DNA of 64,000 bases from Pyrrhosoma nymphula (Eukaryota; Arthropoda; Insecta; Odonata; Coenagrionidae), in NCBI GenBank assembly GCA_963573305.1, contig OY754334.1, forward strand, positions 30,311,614-30,375,613. The letters are read 5' to 3'. The position numbers and the translations under genes are program-made. This document shows, piece after piece, positions 10,653 through 20,600 of the stretch (the first letter of the stretch is position 1; the number at the start of each line of letters is the position of its first letter). The notes under the pieces were generated by a model, which did not search any database, was not told the origin of the DNA, and saw nothing but the letters and a program-made list of their open reading frames with translations.

Positions 10653-12274
10653 TTAATTATCTTGAATGTAAATGTCTATCTGTATTAATGAATCTATGGA
10701 AAAAAATGAAGTGACTCTCTGAATGTACATCTAATGCCAGTGCATTCAAGCACAATTCACTGTTCGGTCTCCGAGAGGTCAGCTAGAATGGGAACATAAC
10801 TTATCCCATTAATTTAAAAGTTGTTTATGAAGCACATGGAAAATGCTGTACCCCTCCCCCCCACTCCCTTTAATTGGTGGTCGAGAGGATTTTTTTCTCT
10901 CACCAATAACCATGTATGCCATAAGCATTTGTCATATATATCTGCTTGGTAAACAAAATATGTGGGGCAATGAGAAACGTTACGGTGTCCACACACTACA
11001 TCTTTTCACTGTGTGAAGAGATGCATTTTGTTATTTGTACAGTCAATCATATTTAACTTATCCCATTAAATAAATTTCTATGTCCTTATTAAATCAATTT
11101 TTGGGACGTAGACCTGGAATTTTGTTGATTTAAGAGTGAGTAAATTGTTACCTTGCACATCTTGCATTATCCAAGAAAGATAAATATTTCCCTTTCAAAG
11201 TGGCTACTTTGCCTCAGCCTGAAAGATTTTCACTGAGAAATGTGATGTTGTCAATGCAGTATGGTGTGCTGAAAAAGTACATAACTTAAATTATCGATGT
11301 AACTTTAATTGTGTATCAATTACATGAGTGACTTTAAAGCCCTAAAAAATCCTGAAAATATAAAATAGCAATTATCTGCTGTGCTCATTGTGAAGGAATT
11401 TGTGTTGGCTTAAGTGTCTTACGTCAAGGTTTTTGCTCATTTCATTTCCAATGAAGTGAAAGTGTACAGTGATATGTACTTGTGATTTCTTGATATGTCA
11501 TTCTGACTGGTGTGGCTGTGCTTATAAAATAGATTCACTTTGATTTCGGTGGTAGCACTTGTCCTGCCCAATTTATTTGCAATTGTAAAAAAATTGTTTG
11601 GCAAAAAAATCCCAAAACAGACTGTAAAACCTAAGCAGTTAGAATAATGTTTGTAGCCTTAAGAGAATTGACTTGTAAAGATAAATCAAATGTCCATTGA
11701 AATGTGGAGCGTGGCTATAAGAATCATTGAATTTAGATCAATTGGATTCCACAATTTTAATCTGAAAATATAAGATATCATAAAAATTTATATTGTCTCA
11801 TTATTTTGGGTGGATATGCAAAACCATAGTTATAATTGTTCCTTGTAAAAGTTGCATATGCAATGTGAACCTTCTGCATCCTCATCAACCCATATAGATA
11901 GATTAACCTCGAAGAAAGATTGCTTGGTGGGTAATTAGCTAACACACGTGACCAACTGTTGGGATATCAGGGTTTGAATGAGTCAAACCAAATGATTTTT
12001 TGTAGTGAATTTGTTCAATCATTATATCTTGAACCCATACAACCATGTCCTTATTTGTTGGTGTAATTTTCACATAGGGTTTAAAAAGTTGATCTTTCTT
12101 GAGCTAAGTTGGGTTTTTCATCATACAACCATGGTTTATTGAACACAGTAGAATTTTAGCAGAGAAATTTGCTGGAAATTAAGGCTGTATATTGAAATTT
12201 TGAATGCAACTACTTAGTCGAAGGATTTCAAGCGCATGTAACATTTTATGTGTCAGAAAAAATAGTTGAACTTT
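10653..12274 (+). other. ING3 3' UTR and downstream spacer
   Basis: No coding sequence follows the ING3 stop. The first AATAAA that could serve as poly(A) signal is at 11069-11074 (attaaataaattt), giving a 3' UTR of about 430 bases. This is a guess without transcript data. The rest is AT-rich with nothing recognisable. Confidence 0.35.
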
Positions 12275-12566
12275 CCCACATCCCACTTAAAACAGTACTG
12301 TACCCCACCCATCAGATAGGACATTAAACTTTCGTCACCTTAGAATCTTGAGTGTACGCTCATGCTGATGTGGAGTGTCTCTATACCCTTCCTCCATTCC
12401 CTATATAACCTTTCTTTTACCCACCTGCCTGGAATGGCACAAAATACCTAAGTTGTTGGTTGCCTCCCCCAAATAAATAACCAGTGTATTTCTTTTTCAA
12501 CATCAACTTTTGATTTAAAATCCTCGCAACCCTAATCAGTGTTGATACAGACATGGAAAATTCATG
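12275..12566 (+). repeat. SINE-like repeat, copy A (5' truncated)
   Basis: This shares about 250 bases with 14650-15076: gggacattaa-type text, ctctatacccttcctccatt, ggaatggcacaaaatacct, gttggttgcctcccccaaa and ctaatcagtgttgatacaga. Copy A has an intact ttaaactttcgtcacc where copy B carries an inserted MITE, so it defines the empty site. It sits directly beside the 3' end of the RTE-like LINE. Confidence 0.75.
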
Positions 12567-12599
12567 GAAGTAGAATGCAGATAGTCATCATCATCAGCA

Positions 12600-13943
12600 C
12601 TACAGCCTATGTAGGACCCGACCTACTTCACAACTTCCTTCTTTATCCTCTGCTGCTTTTCTCCACCTCTGGACCCCCAACTTCCTTAAATCCTCTTCTA
12701 CGTCATCCACCCAGCTTTTTCTGGGTCTTCCTCTACTTCTTTCCTCTCGTTTTCCATCGAATTCTTTTTTCACTACTCTTTCTCTGCCCATTCTTTCCAC
12801 ATGTCCTGCCCATCTAATTCTCTATGTCTTAATCTCAGTTAGTATTCCATATTCCCCATACAGTTGCTGCAATTCCTCATTCCATCTTACCCTCCATTTC
12901 CCTTCTTCATTGACTGGTCCATAGATATTCCGAAGAATTTTCCTTTCCCTCCTCTATAACAAATTATCTTCTCTCACTGTCAGCGTCCAGGCCTCCGATC
13001 CATAGGTTACGATTGGTTTGATGACAGTTTTATATATTCTTTTCTTTGTTTTTCTACTAACAATTTTTGCTTTGAACACTTTTTGCAACAAATGGTATGC
13101 TCGAGTTCCTGCTGCAATTTTCTCTTCAATCGCTTTTGCAGTAGTTATCATTTGTGACCATTTTCCTCAAATATTTAAAGTGCTCTATTATCTCTTATTT
13201 GGTTGAATATTAGATCTCCAACTGCTCCTCTTTCGGCCTGCTTTTTAGACAACACCATACATTTGCTTTTTTCCTTGTTAATATTCAAACCTATACTTAC
13301 AGCTGCTTCACCAAGATGCACAAATGTCTCCTTGCATTCTCGCACTATTCTTTGATAGTACCACCAGGCCATCAGCATACACAATAAATTAAATCATCCT
13401 ATTAAAAGTCGTTTCTCCTGGATTATTTTTCACGGTCTGTCTCATGACCTTTTCTAATGCCAAATTGAAAAGCATTGTGGAAAGGACATCACCCTGCCTT
13501 AAGCCTCTTTCTCTACCAAATTCTTCAGAAAAGTACCAGTCAATCTTCACCACACTTCTCGTGATTTTAAGGGTCATCCTCACCAACCTTCTTATTTTGT
13601 TATGGATGGCGAATTCCTTCATGGCTTCCGTAAGCTTTCCTGGAACCATTGAATCATAAGCTCGCTTAAAATCTACCATCATATACTCTGACTTTTCTAG
13701 AATTGGCCATAGGGTAAAAATCTGATCTGTAGTTGATCTTCCCTGACGGAATCCTCCTTGATAGTCTCCTAGTAGATTTTTCACTGTTGGTCTCAATATT
13801 TTCGCCAGGACTTAAGCTAACACTCTACACTCATCAGTGTGATTCCTCTATAATTTCCACACACAGATTTATCGTTCTTTTTGTGTATGGGACCTAGTGC
13901 CCATTCCTCTGATTTCCATACCTCCACAATTTTTTTACCATAC
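12600..13943 (-). pseudogene. RTE-like reverse transcriptase, main part with frameshifts
   Basis: Homology runs through several frames. At the high end are EVWKSEEWALGPIHKKNDKS and NYRGI; then LLGDYQGGFRQGRSTTDQIF, MMVDFKRAYDS (motif A), GLRQGDVLSTMLFNLALE (motif B), SIGLNINKEKSKCM, VTYGSEAWTL, and finally VERMGRERVVKKEFDGKR with RGRPRKSWVDDVEEDL. This is the order expected for RTE/BovB-like LINE proteins. The YADD active site falls in a damaged part (MLMAWWYY at about 13370). Stops and shifts show it is dead. Confidence 0.85.
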
Positions 13944-13944
13944 C

Positions 13945-14420
13945 AAGTTTACCATTTTTTTAAATTGCCGAATCTGAGTTTGTAAAATAAAATGACCTGT
14001 ATTTTTTTGTTTTTCGATTCATCACCTAGTTCTCGAGTTATAAGTGATGAAAAACTGATGTCCTACACCCTTTTGCTGGAATGGGCGTGCTGATACTTCT
14101 TACGTCAGCCCTTCATCCAATCACAACTGAGACTGCACAGCTCCTTCGCCCAATCAAAATCTGCTGCGCCAGGAGCTGTGTAGGCAGACCTCCCCTCCCC
14201 TACTCCACTCCCCAAAACAACCAAGGAGGGGAGGTGGATGACTTAGAAGGTCTCAGCGCAGCTCATTCGATGGTCGTCACCTTTTGCGAATTTTAATTTT
14301 CAATTTATGAGTGGATGGCTATGGTTAGAAGATTGATTTTTTCACTAAAATTCATTTTTTGTTTCCATCTAATGATTTCGTGAATAAAATAGCAATTTTG
14401 GTTAAGAGTAAACACCCCCA
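13945..14420. other. Insertion splitting the RTE-like element
   Basis: On either side the LINE protein would be continuous (SKLHKLM on one side, VEVWKSEEW on the other), so these ~475 bases arrived later. They are GC-richer in the middle (gcaggagctgtgtaggcagacc and cctcccctcccc) and AT-rich at the ends. Clean inverted ends or target duplications were not identified. Short ORFs inside look spurious. Confidence 0.5.
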
Positions 14421-14530
14421 TTAGCTTATGGAGTTTGGAAGTCAGCAACTCTCCTCCATATTTAAGCAATCCATTTAAGCAAAGCATTACTCCATCCTTC
14501 CCTGGAGCCTTATCGTTATGCAAATCTGTG
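14421..14530 (-). pseudogene. RTE-like RT N-terminal fragment
   Basis: The minus strand reads NDKAPGKDGVMLCLNGLLKY then GGELLTSKLHKLM, the N-terminal RT block of RTE-type LINEs (NNKAPGxDGI, ELLKYGG). Homology breaks exactly at the edge of the 13945-14420 insertion and resumes beyond it, so this belongs to the same original element. Confidence 0.8.
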
Positions 14531-15076
14531 GATCAGGATGGTGTGCTGCCCAGAGAACTTGACTCCCATCCCAGGGGCTTGGGTTCAAATCCCAACGGCA
14601 GTAGAAATTTTTCAGAGACTCCATATCCATACCGGACTTTGTGGGGAGCACTTAAAAGAGTTCTGTACATCAGGTGGGACATTAACCTTTCGCTGCTGTG
14701 GACGTAGGAGCTACATTTGCCTGGTGGACTGATGTGAACGTAGCTCCTACGTTCCGTTGGCAAGGTCATTCATACCGAACGTTCACTTCTTCGCCGCACA
14801 GGGGCTGGGAAGTCCCAACAGGTTGACTGCAGCGAAAGGGTTGGACTTTCATCACCTTTGCATCTTGAATGTATGCTGATGTTGAGTGTCTCTATACCCT
14901 TCCTCCATTCCCTATATAACCTTTCTTTTACCTGTCTGGAATGGCACAAAATACCTCAGTTGTTGGTTGCCTCCCCCAAATTAATATCCAGTGTATTTCT
15001 TTTTTAACACGAACTTTTGATTTTAAAATCCTCGCAACCCTAATCAGTGTTGATACAGACCTGGAAAAGTCACTTC
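14526..15076 (+). mobile_element. SINE-like element, copy B, with tRNA-like head
   Basis: The first ~70 bases look tRNA-derived: tcaggatggtgtgctgcc resembles an A box and gggttcaaatccc is a good B box, the two halves of an internal Pol III promoter. The body then matches copy A at 12275-12566 up to gatacagacctggaaa. A 155-bp MITE interrupts it at 14686-14840. The assignment as a SINE rests on the A/B boxes plus two copies. Confidence 0.65.
14686..14840. mobile_element. piggyBac-like MITE, 155 bp, at a TTAA site
   Basis: The ends are cctttcgctgc and gcagcgaaaggg, inverted. The left flank is TTAA (14682-14685) and the right flank TTGG (14841-14844), which in uninterrupted copy A is TTAA, so one duplication has decayed. 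A second inverted pair inside (gacgtaggagctac / gtagctcctacgtt) makes a hairpin core. TTAA plus CCCTTTnGCTGC ends is the piggyBac pattern. Confidence 0.75.
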
Positions 15077-16411
15077 TCATCCCAATACTTGAGAGGTGAT
15101 AAAGATGTAGGTGTATGCAATTCCTAGGTTCTTAACACTATAGTGTTAGTTATAACTAGATGCCAAAGATGAGAGTTTACAGTTTCAGAAGGCTAAGTAT
15201 TTAAAGGGGTCAACTATGACCAAGCTAGGCCCTCAACCTGCCTAGCAACCTTGGAATATAAATATTTCAACCTGTGGCCCGGCAACCCTCTAATACTGAT
15301 TGTCAACTTTTTCAATTTTTGCAACAGCTCTACAGCCTCCATGGGAGGCTCAACTGCTCTCATATCATATTTTTAAGATGATCATATCCGCACGGAATGT
15401 CTACAACTTAACTCTCCAAAAGTAACATGGATACTATATGGTTGCAGAGGACAGTGAGGTATTATAGTAAACCCTTAAGTGAGCATTGGTGAGAGATGTT
15501 GACTTGAGAGATTTTATTGCAATACCCAGGGAATTAATGTAATTTCAGAATACACCAGTTGGGAGTGAAATGTCTCTTTCCAATCTCCATATATTCCCAA
15601 ATACATTCATTGAAGTATTTCATGAGCTATAGGTACCTACTCCCAGTGCTGAGCCTTCTAGTACAGTTTTTCTTTCATGTAGGGAAAATTTCAGGCAGAA
15701 AAAGCAAATAATATGCATTTCCATATGCACTTCTAAGTAAGGTCATAGAAGATTAAACAGCTGTACTTCTATATCCATCCAAACCCACCTTGTTTGTAAA
15801 ACTACTTCTAATAGGTATGCAACAATAATCTCTAGTGTTAGGGAAGGAGTCCGCAAGGAGAAAATGCCAGTAATATGGCTCAATAGTGGGTGTTCCTAGC
15901 ATTACTTTTGTTCTTATGACTTTCAGGAGAAACTAACGAAATTCCCAATCACCCAAATATAAGTTCCACTGAAACACTTATCAGAAAATAAGGTATTGGA
16001 ATGACGTCTCACCAGTAGTTCTTCATGTACGGTAAGAAAACGGTGTAACATATGAAGAGTACAAGCTCATTAGGTTATTCACCACAAACGGTTATTAACG
16101 CTTACGACGTAAAGACGTGATATCAATAAAGGGGATTTGGACTGGAGATGGAAATGAATAATTTATTTAAATTAGCATCATATATCATGAGCTTCATGGG
16201 TGCTATAATGGAGGTGATAATTCACGTAGCAATTATGATCTAGCATGGCAATTAAATGTGGTAAGCACAATCAGCACAGTGACATCCTCAACAACATTTC
16301 GCACACGACACAAATATAAGTTTTGTTCTTGTAGCATGAGTCAGCCACATTAAAACCACCATTGCTTAATCTTGACATGGCCTATAAAAACTCCACAAGA
16401 CAGTTCACAAT
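15077..16411. other. Spacer and putative RPP21 3' flank
   Basis: No gene is visible. For RPP21 (minus strand) a candidate poly(A) signal is the tttatt near 16160 on the plus strand (aataaa on the minus). Nothing else recognisable. Confidence 0.4.
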
Positions 16412-16801
16412 CTAAACATGTTTATTCTCCGGCACCACGTTGCCATCTCGGCGAAATTTTCCACAGAAGGGAAAACGTTTAACTGTCGAACACAGTAAAC
16501 ATGTGATTACAACACGTTTGCGTCCTTTTTTGTACCTTCGGCGCACTGTCGCATTCACCCCTGGGATTAGAATGCTGCCACAACCCTTGCAGATATCTCT
16601 CTTCAAGCTTTTATCAATCCTTAAAACATTTTTCTTTCCAATTTTCACCATACATCTCCCCAAATGTGAAACTAAGTTTTCACTGTTTGGAATTGTGGCC
16701 ATTATGGTATGTGCAGCCTGGTATAGAAAGTTCATTCTCAGAAACGCCTCCTTGCCCTGGAGTGGTTTGTTTTTACCCATTTTCTTTGGGAGAAACCACA
16801 A
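16412..16801 (-). CDS. RPP21: RPP21 homologue, ribonuclease P/MRP protein subunit p21
   Basis: Rpp21 (archaeal Rpr2/Rpp21 family) is a zinc-binding protein subunit of nuclear RNase P, which removes tRNA 5' leaders, and of RNase MRP. The single intact exon encodes an N-terminal helical block (LQGKEAFLRMNFLYQAAH), a middle helix ending VLRIDKSLKRDICKGC, and the zinc-ribbon knuckles DICKGCGSILIPG and VVITCLLCSTVKRFP. The two CxxC pairs are the expected metal ligands, with the basic VRRRYKKGRKR loop between them. The tail is short compared with human Rpp21, which has a longer disordered C-terminus. The frame has Mets at 16801 (129 aa) and 16780 (122 aa); the second, MGKNKPLQGKEAF, is more like family members and is my preferred start. 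It is divergent from TMEM272-like. No introns, frameshifts or poly(A) remnant are seen, so it is probably functional. Confidence 0.92.
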   Translation of the reverse strand: MWFLPKKMGKNKPLQGKEAFLRMNFLYQAAHTIMATIPNSENLVSHLGRCMVKIGKKNVLRIDKSLKRDICKGCGSILIPGVNATVRRRYKKGRKRVVITCLLCSTVKRFPFCGKFRRDGNVVPENKHV

Positions 16802-16802
16802 T

Positions 16803-16830
16803 GCACGGATACTATATACAGTATCCGTGC
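16803..16830. repeat. 28-bp hairpin abutting the RPP21 upstream ATG
   Basis: gcacggatact and agtatccgtgc are perfect 11-bp arms around a 6-base loop. On the minus strand this sits immediately 5' of the upstream in-frame ATG of RPP21. If that ATG is in the mRNA leader, a stable stem here would disfavour it and leave the ATG at 16780. Confidence 0.8.
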
Positions 16831-16923
16831 CACAATGTCAAACCAATACCACACTCACGGTGACTCCTTCAATCAATGCTGATAGAGGTGTGGCTCAGAT
16901 CAGAACCTTGCCTGTGGATTGTA

Positions 16924-17310
16924 TCACCGTATAATTATCATAAGACGAGCTTTTAAGTACTTTCCTTCAATTACTACATCAGGAAAAATATTTCTAGCAG
17001 AAAAAATCGCCTCTATAAACACAAAATAAAAATGTTCACAGCCATACAGACCCCCTGACAGCCGGCCCTTGGGTGAGTAACAATTGGTAGCAATGGTAAC
17101 AATCTTTGCAGCCTGCTGTGCCATCGATAAAAACATGGTCCTTGGATAAAAATGTGAAAGATCGAGTGGAACGAAAATATCCCAAGGTGATTGCATACCC
17201 TCCGAAAGTTCAGGGGTTAATGTAATGAAATCAATAAAAACGATGATAAGTGAAAATGTCAGGTATTTTATGCAAGAATTCGTTACCTTCAACAATTTAG
17301 TATTAGCCAC
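16924..17310 (-). CDS. Unrecognised 128-aa ORF upstream of RPP21
   Basis: I do not recognise this protein. It has a hydrophobic N-terminal segment at about residues 16-30 (YLTFSLIIVFIDFITL), then SPWDIFVPLDLSHFYPRTMF, a mixed segment with three Cys, and a basic tail (EGKYLKARLMIIIR). It lies 122 bases upstream of the RPP21 frame on the same strand and could be a separate small membrane protein, an exon of a longer gene, or chance. No domain is evident and no splice sites were established. Confidence 0.25.
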   Translation of the reverse strand: MANTKLLKVTNSCIKYLTFSLIIVFIDFITLTPELSEGMQSPWDIFVPLDLSHFYPRTMFLSMAQQAAKIVTIATNCYSPKGRLSGGLYGCEHFYFVFIEAIFSARNIFPDVVIEGKYLKARLMIIIR

Positions 17311-17627
17311 TCAACTATCAAGCGCAAGAAGGGTAATGCCAGGTATTATGTATTCAAGTGAGAGTTATCATGGTTACCGTTCATAATTTCCTTTGACATA
17401 AAACACAGAGTTCGTCTTTACAATAATATATTTTAAAATGAATCAAAACTGACAAATTTTATGCTAGGCTTACCGTGAAATAACTTCCCGGCGTCAGGAG
17501 TCGTTTTGCACAATTAAGTGCGAAGATAATTGTTAAGAAAATACCGCCACATCTCCAAGATCATTCTTTTGTCGTCCGCCGCGTCCCTACTGCACTCTCT
17601 CGTGGAATGCAGTAACTATGAGGTACA
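17311..17627. promoter_or_regulatory. Putative divergent promoter region, RPP21 / TMEM272-like
   Basis: The 5' ends of RPP21 (-) and the TMEM272-like gene (+) face away from each other across about 800 bases. The last 60 bases before the TMEM272-like ATG are CpG-containing (gtcgtccgccgcgtccctac) in AT-rich surroundings. No TATA box or named site was identified. A shared promoter is inference from layout. Confidence 0.35.
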
Positions 17628-20600
17628 ATGGCCGCCACGAGCTCTCCGTATGTGACTCTTTACCACCAACAGGTGTGTTTTCAGTTTCAAACCCTCGTGT
17701 TACATTATTTTATCAAATGAATGTTATTTAATGACTTGTTTAAGTAAATTATAAGCTTATTCTTTCTAGGAGTTGTCATTATCATAGTAATGAAATATGA
17801 CGAATTACTTCAGCAGACGGAAGTTGTTAATTGTAGCATGCATAATGTTCTGCTTGACGAACTGTATTTTGAGTGATATATATTATTCATCCTTCATCAT
17901 GCTAATTACGCCTAGGATTATGAAGACCCTGAAGCCGGTTCCCCTGTGCCTTTTCCGCCAACGGAAGAATTGTCAGAGCCTCACGTACCTCCTCCGTCAT
18001 ACCGTGATATACCTGGGACCGTTCCTGTCCATGGAAGTAATGATAGAGGACCACCACCAACCTATGAAGAAGCGATCGATCCTAATGGTTAGTTATTTTC
18101 TTGTGGCTTTCAATTAGAAAGATTTCACATCTGCTGAGTGTGCTGATGGTTGTTTACATTTCAGCGCCACCACCCTCCTATGACTCACTCTTCGGTCGCG
18201 TTCGAGAGGCCCATAAATCGTCCAAAGGAATTTTTGACTTCTTGAAAAATCTTTTTATATTACTCCTGGGGACAAGTAAGTTGCCGTTAAATAGGTGTTG
18301 TTATCCTTCCGTTCGTGAGGAACGAGTCTCTCTCGTAGTGTGTTTGCAAACATTCTGAATGTGTATTTTTTTATTTCAGTTGGGTGCTCTGTTATTTTGG
18401 GTGTTACTATAGTGATTCCAGTTTGTATGATAGTTATTGGCTCCATGTACTTCAACGACTGCCCTCAAGGAGAATATATACCGGTTTATCTAGTCGTTGG
18501 AGGTTTGTATTTGAAAAGAACACAGGTTATTCATAGTTTACAAATTTCCTGATTAAGATGCTTTTAAGAATGGAAAATGGACACCGCATTCTTGAGTAGT
18601 TTAGTGAAAAGACCCATTGGGAGATACCTTGTGTGTGCAACAGTATAGACCCGGTCACCCGTGGTAATGTCACAGTGGGGCGGTCAGGAAATCCTGGGTT
18701 CATCACGTTGAAATGAAGATAAAAGATATGCGCTCCCATTCATTATAACTTTCGCAAAGTTGAACATTTTGAGGAGCCTACCTAGTATGTATAGGTTCGG
18801 TGTCGGATTTTGCCGATGAATGTATGACTTTTGGATAAGATTGTAAACAAAAATGGTTGATTTTGACCCAGTATAAAGTACGAGTTTTGAGTACATTGTG
18901 GGTTATTGATACTATTGTTTACCCGCTTGAAGTACTTCCACCAGTTGCTCCAAGTGATTGCAACTGATCTGTGCTTGGCAATGTGGTGGTTGCATGGACA
19001 ATTGACACTTCGCTCATTTGTGGGTATAAATAGTTCTTATTATTGGCAGTGAATGACCTCTCAACTGCTGGTAAAGCCTCTCCTTTTGACCATATAGAAG
19101 ATACATTATTTGTGGACTGTTTTAGCCCTGATGTCCGGTGGAAATTATGAGAATAAGGAGCACTGATTAATTAAATGCTCATTTTAATTTCATCCTTGTT
19201 ATAAAACTGATTTTCAGTCTAGGCTTTTTTCATCTCGTGGTGAATCTAGGTGATTGCTGAAACTTGCTAGTGCCTGTGTCTCATGTACATACTAAGAGAA
19301 GTAATATAGTCAATTCTTTTCCTTTCCTTTTTAATCAAGCTCAGTATTGTTTATTGTAATTTTAGAACATCATTTTAATAATATCAGTAAATACGTTTTT
19401 TCGTGTGATGTTTAGAGATTCCTAAATGTCCATTGCCAAAGATTGTTCTAAAACTCATAAAAGGAGTCATTGACTAGTATTTTTAAGTGTATAATTTATA
19501 GAGATTGCTTAGTAGTTAATTTGAAACAGGTGAGAAAATAAGCATTTTTTTATTATTATTAAGGTGGCTTTGGGGTGTTTAAGCAACTCCTTCACATCTC
19601 CTCAAAAGTGAGACAAAGGGAAGAGGAGCCTCCGGAGGAAAGGATGAGACAGTCTAACATGCAGACACTTATCAATTGTTTCATGCTAGGCTGGTTTATT
19701 ATAGGTAAGTTCTCAAAATAATATTTTGCTAGTGTAAGTTGTTTTTCTTTTAATCAGCATTGCATTCTAAGGCATACTGTAATGTAAAATGTGAATAGCA
19801 GTATATAGGAAAAATAATTAAACTTTCTCATGGACGAAGTTTGCTTATACATTTCTAATATATTTTTGCCTATGATGATACCATATCACTGTTGTCCTGA
19901 AGTGGTGGCCATCAACTGGTAGAATCTTTATGATCTGGTGCTTTCCCGGCATAGTTGATGAATGAATTCTTCTCGAGTTTCCAACAGGGTTAGAATCTCC
20001 ATTATGGCTGATGTTTCGATGTCCGACTCTTGCATCGTCATCAGGGCTGTAGATTGATCTTTGATACCTGGAAGTCTTATAAGTTAAATTACATGGTTTG
20101 GCCAATCTCAGATTCTTCTCAATGAGAGTAACACGTTGTGATCATGAATTTAAATTCTTACTTGCTGACTTAAAATCATTTGCATAAAGAAGCTACGAGG
20201 TGATAGTTATTTTACGATCCATTATGACATAAAGTTCATGATATAAAGCCATTGTTTTAAGAATGCTTTCACTACTATTGACCAAAAATTGTTTTAAAAC
20301 GTTGCCAAAGACTACTAAAGTAAGGGGGGGGGGGAAATAGCTATGTTTTTGCGATTTCTTTAAAGGGTTCGATGTTACTAAACTGGATAATACAAAGTGC
20401 TGATTTTTCAGTCCCACTGACTTCGAATTATTGAGTTTCTACTGTAATATTCTTGACTTGAGAGGAAATTATACTTGAATGAGCTTATTTTTATTGAGTA
20501 CAACCATCAGCATTTATTCTTGGTTTTAGGAGAAAATAAACTTGAGGAGCTTCTTTAATTAAGATAGGACATTATTTTGAAAGATGTATTACATAATATC

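Larger units (their letters stand above)
12582..14530 (-). mobile_element. RTE-like non-LTR retrotransposon, decayed, interrupted
   Basis: Read on the minus strand, the element runs from RT N-terminal text at 14530 down to a 3' end of tgatgatgatgacta (12582-12596). A short trinucleotide tail is typical of RTE-type elements. The RT is split by about 475 bases of unrelated sequence (13945-14420). The 5' endonuclease is missing, as in a 5'-truncated insertion. It lies between two copies of the SINE-like repeat. Confidence 0.8.

Noticed and set aside
10484..10714. 76-codon ORF over the last ING3 exon
   Set aside because: Wrong frame. The real exon is 10539-10652 in the frame giving CPLEWFHYPC.
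16440..16934. 164-codon plus-strand ORF
   Set aside because: Antisense to RPP21, whose zinc-ribbon motifs make the minus strand the real one.
17797..18117. 106-codon ORF beginning MTNYFSRRKLL
   Set aside because: Overlaps TMEM272-like exon 2 in another frame. The frame with PPxY motifs joins perfectly to exons 1 and 3.
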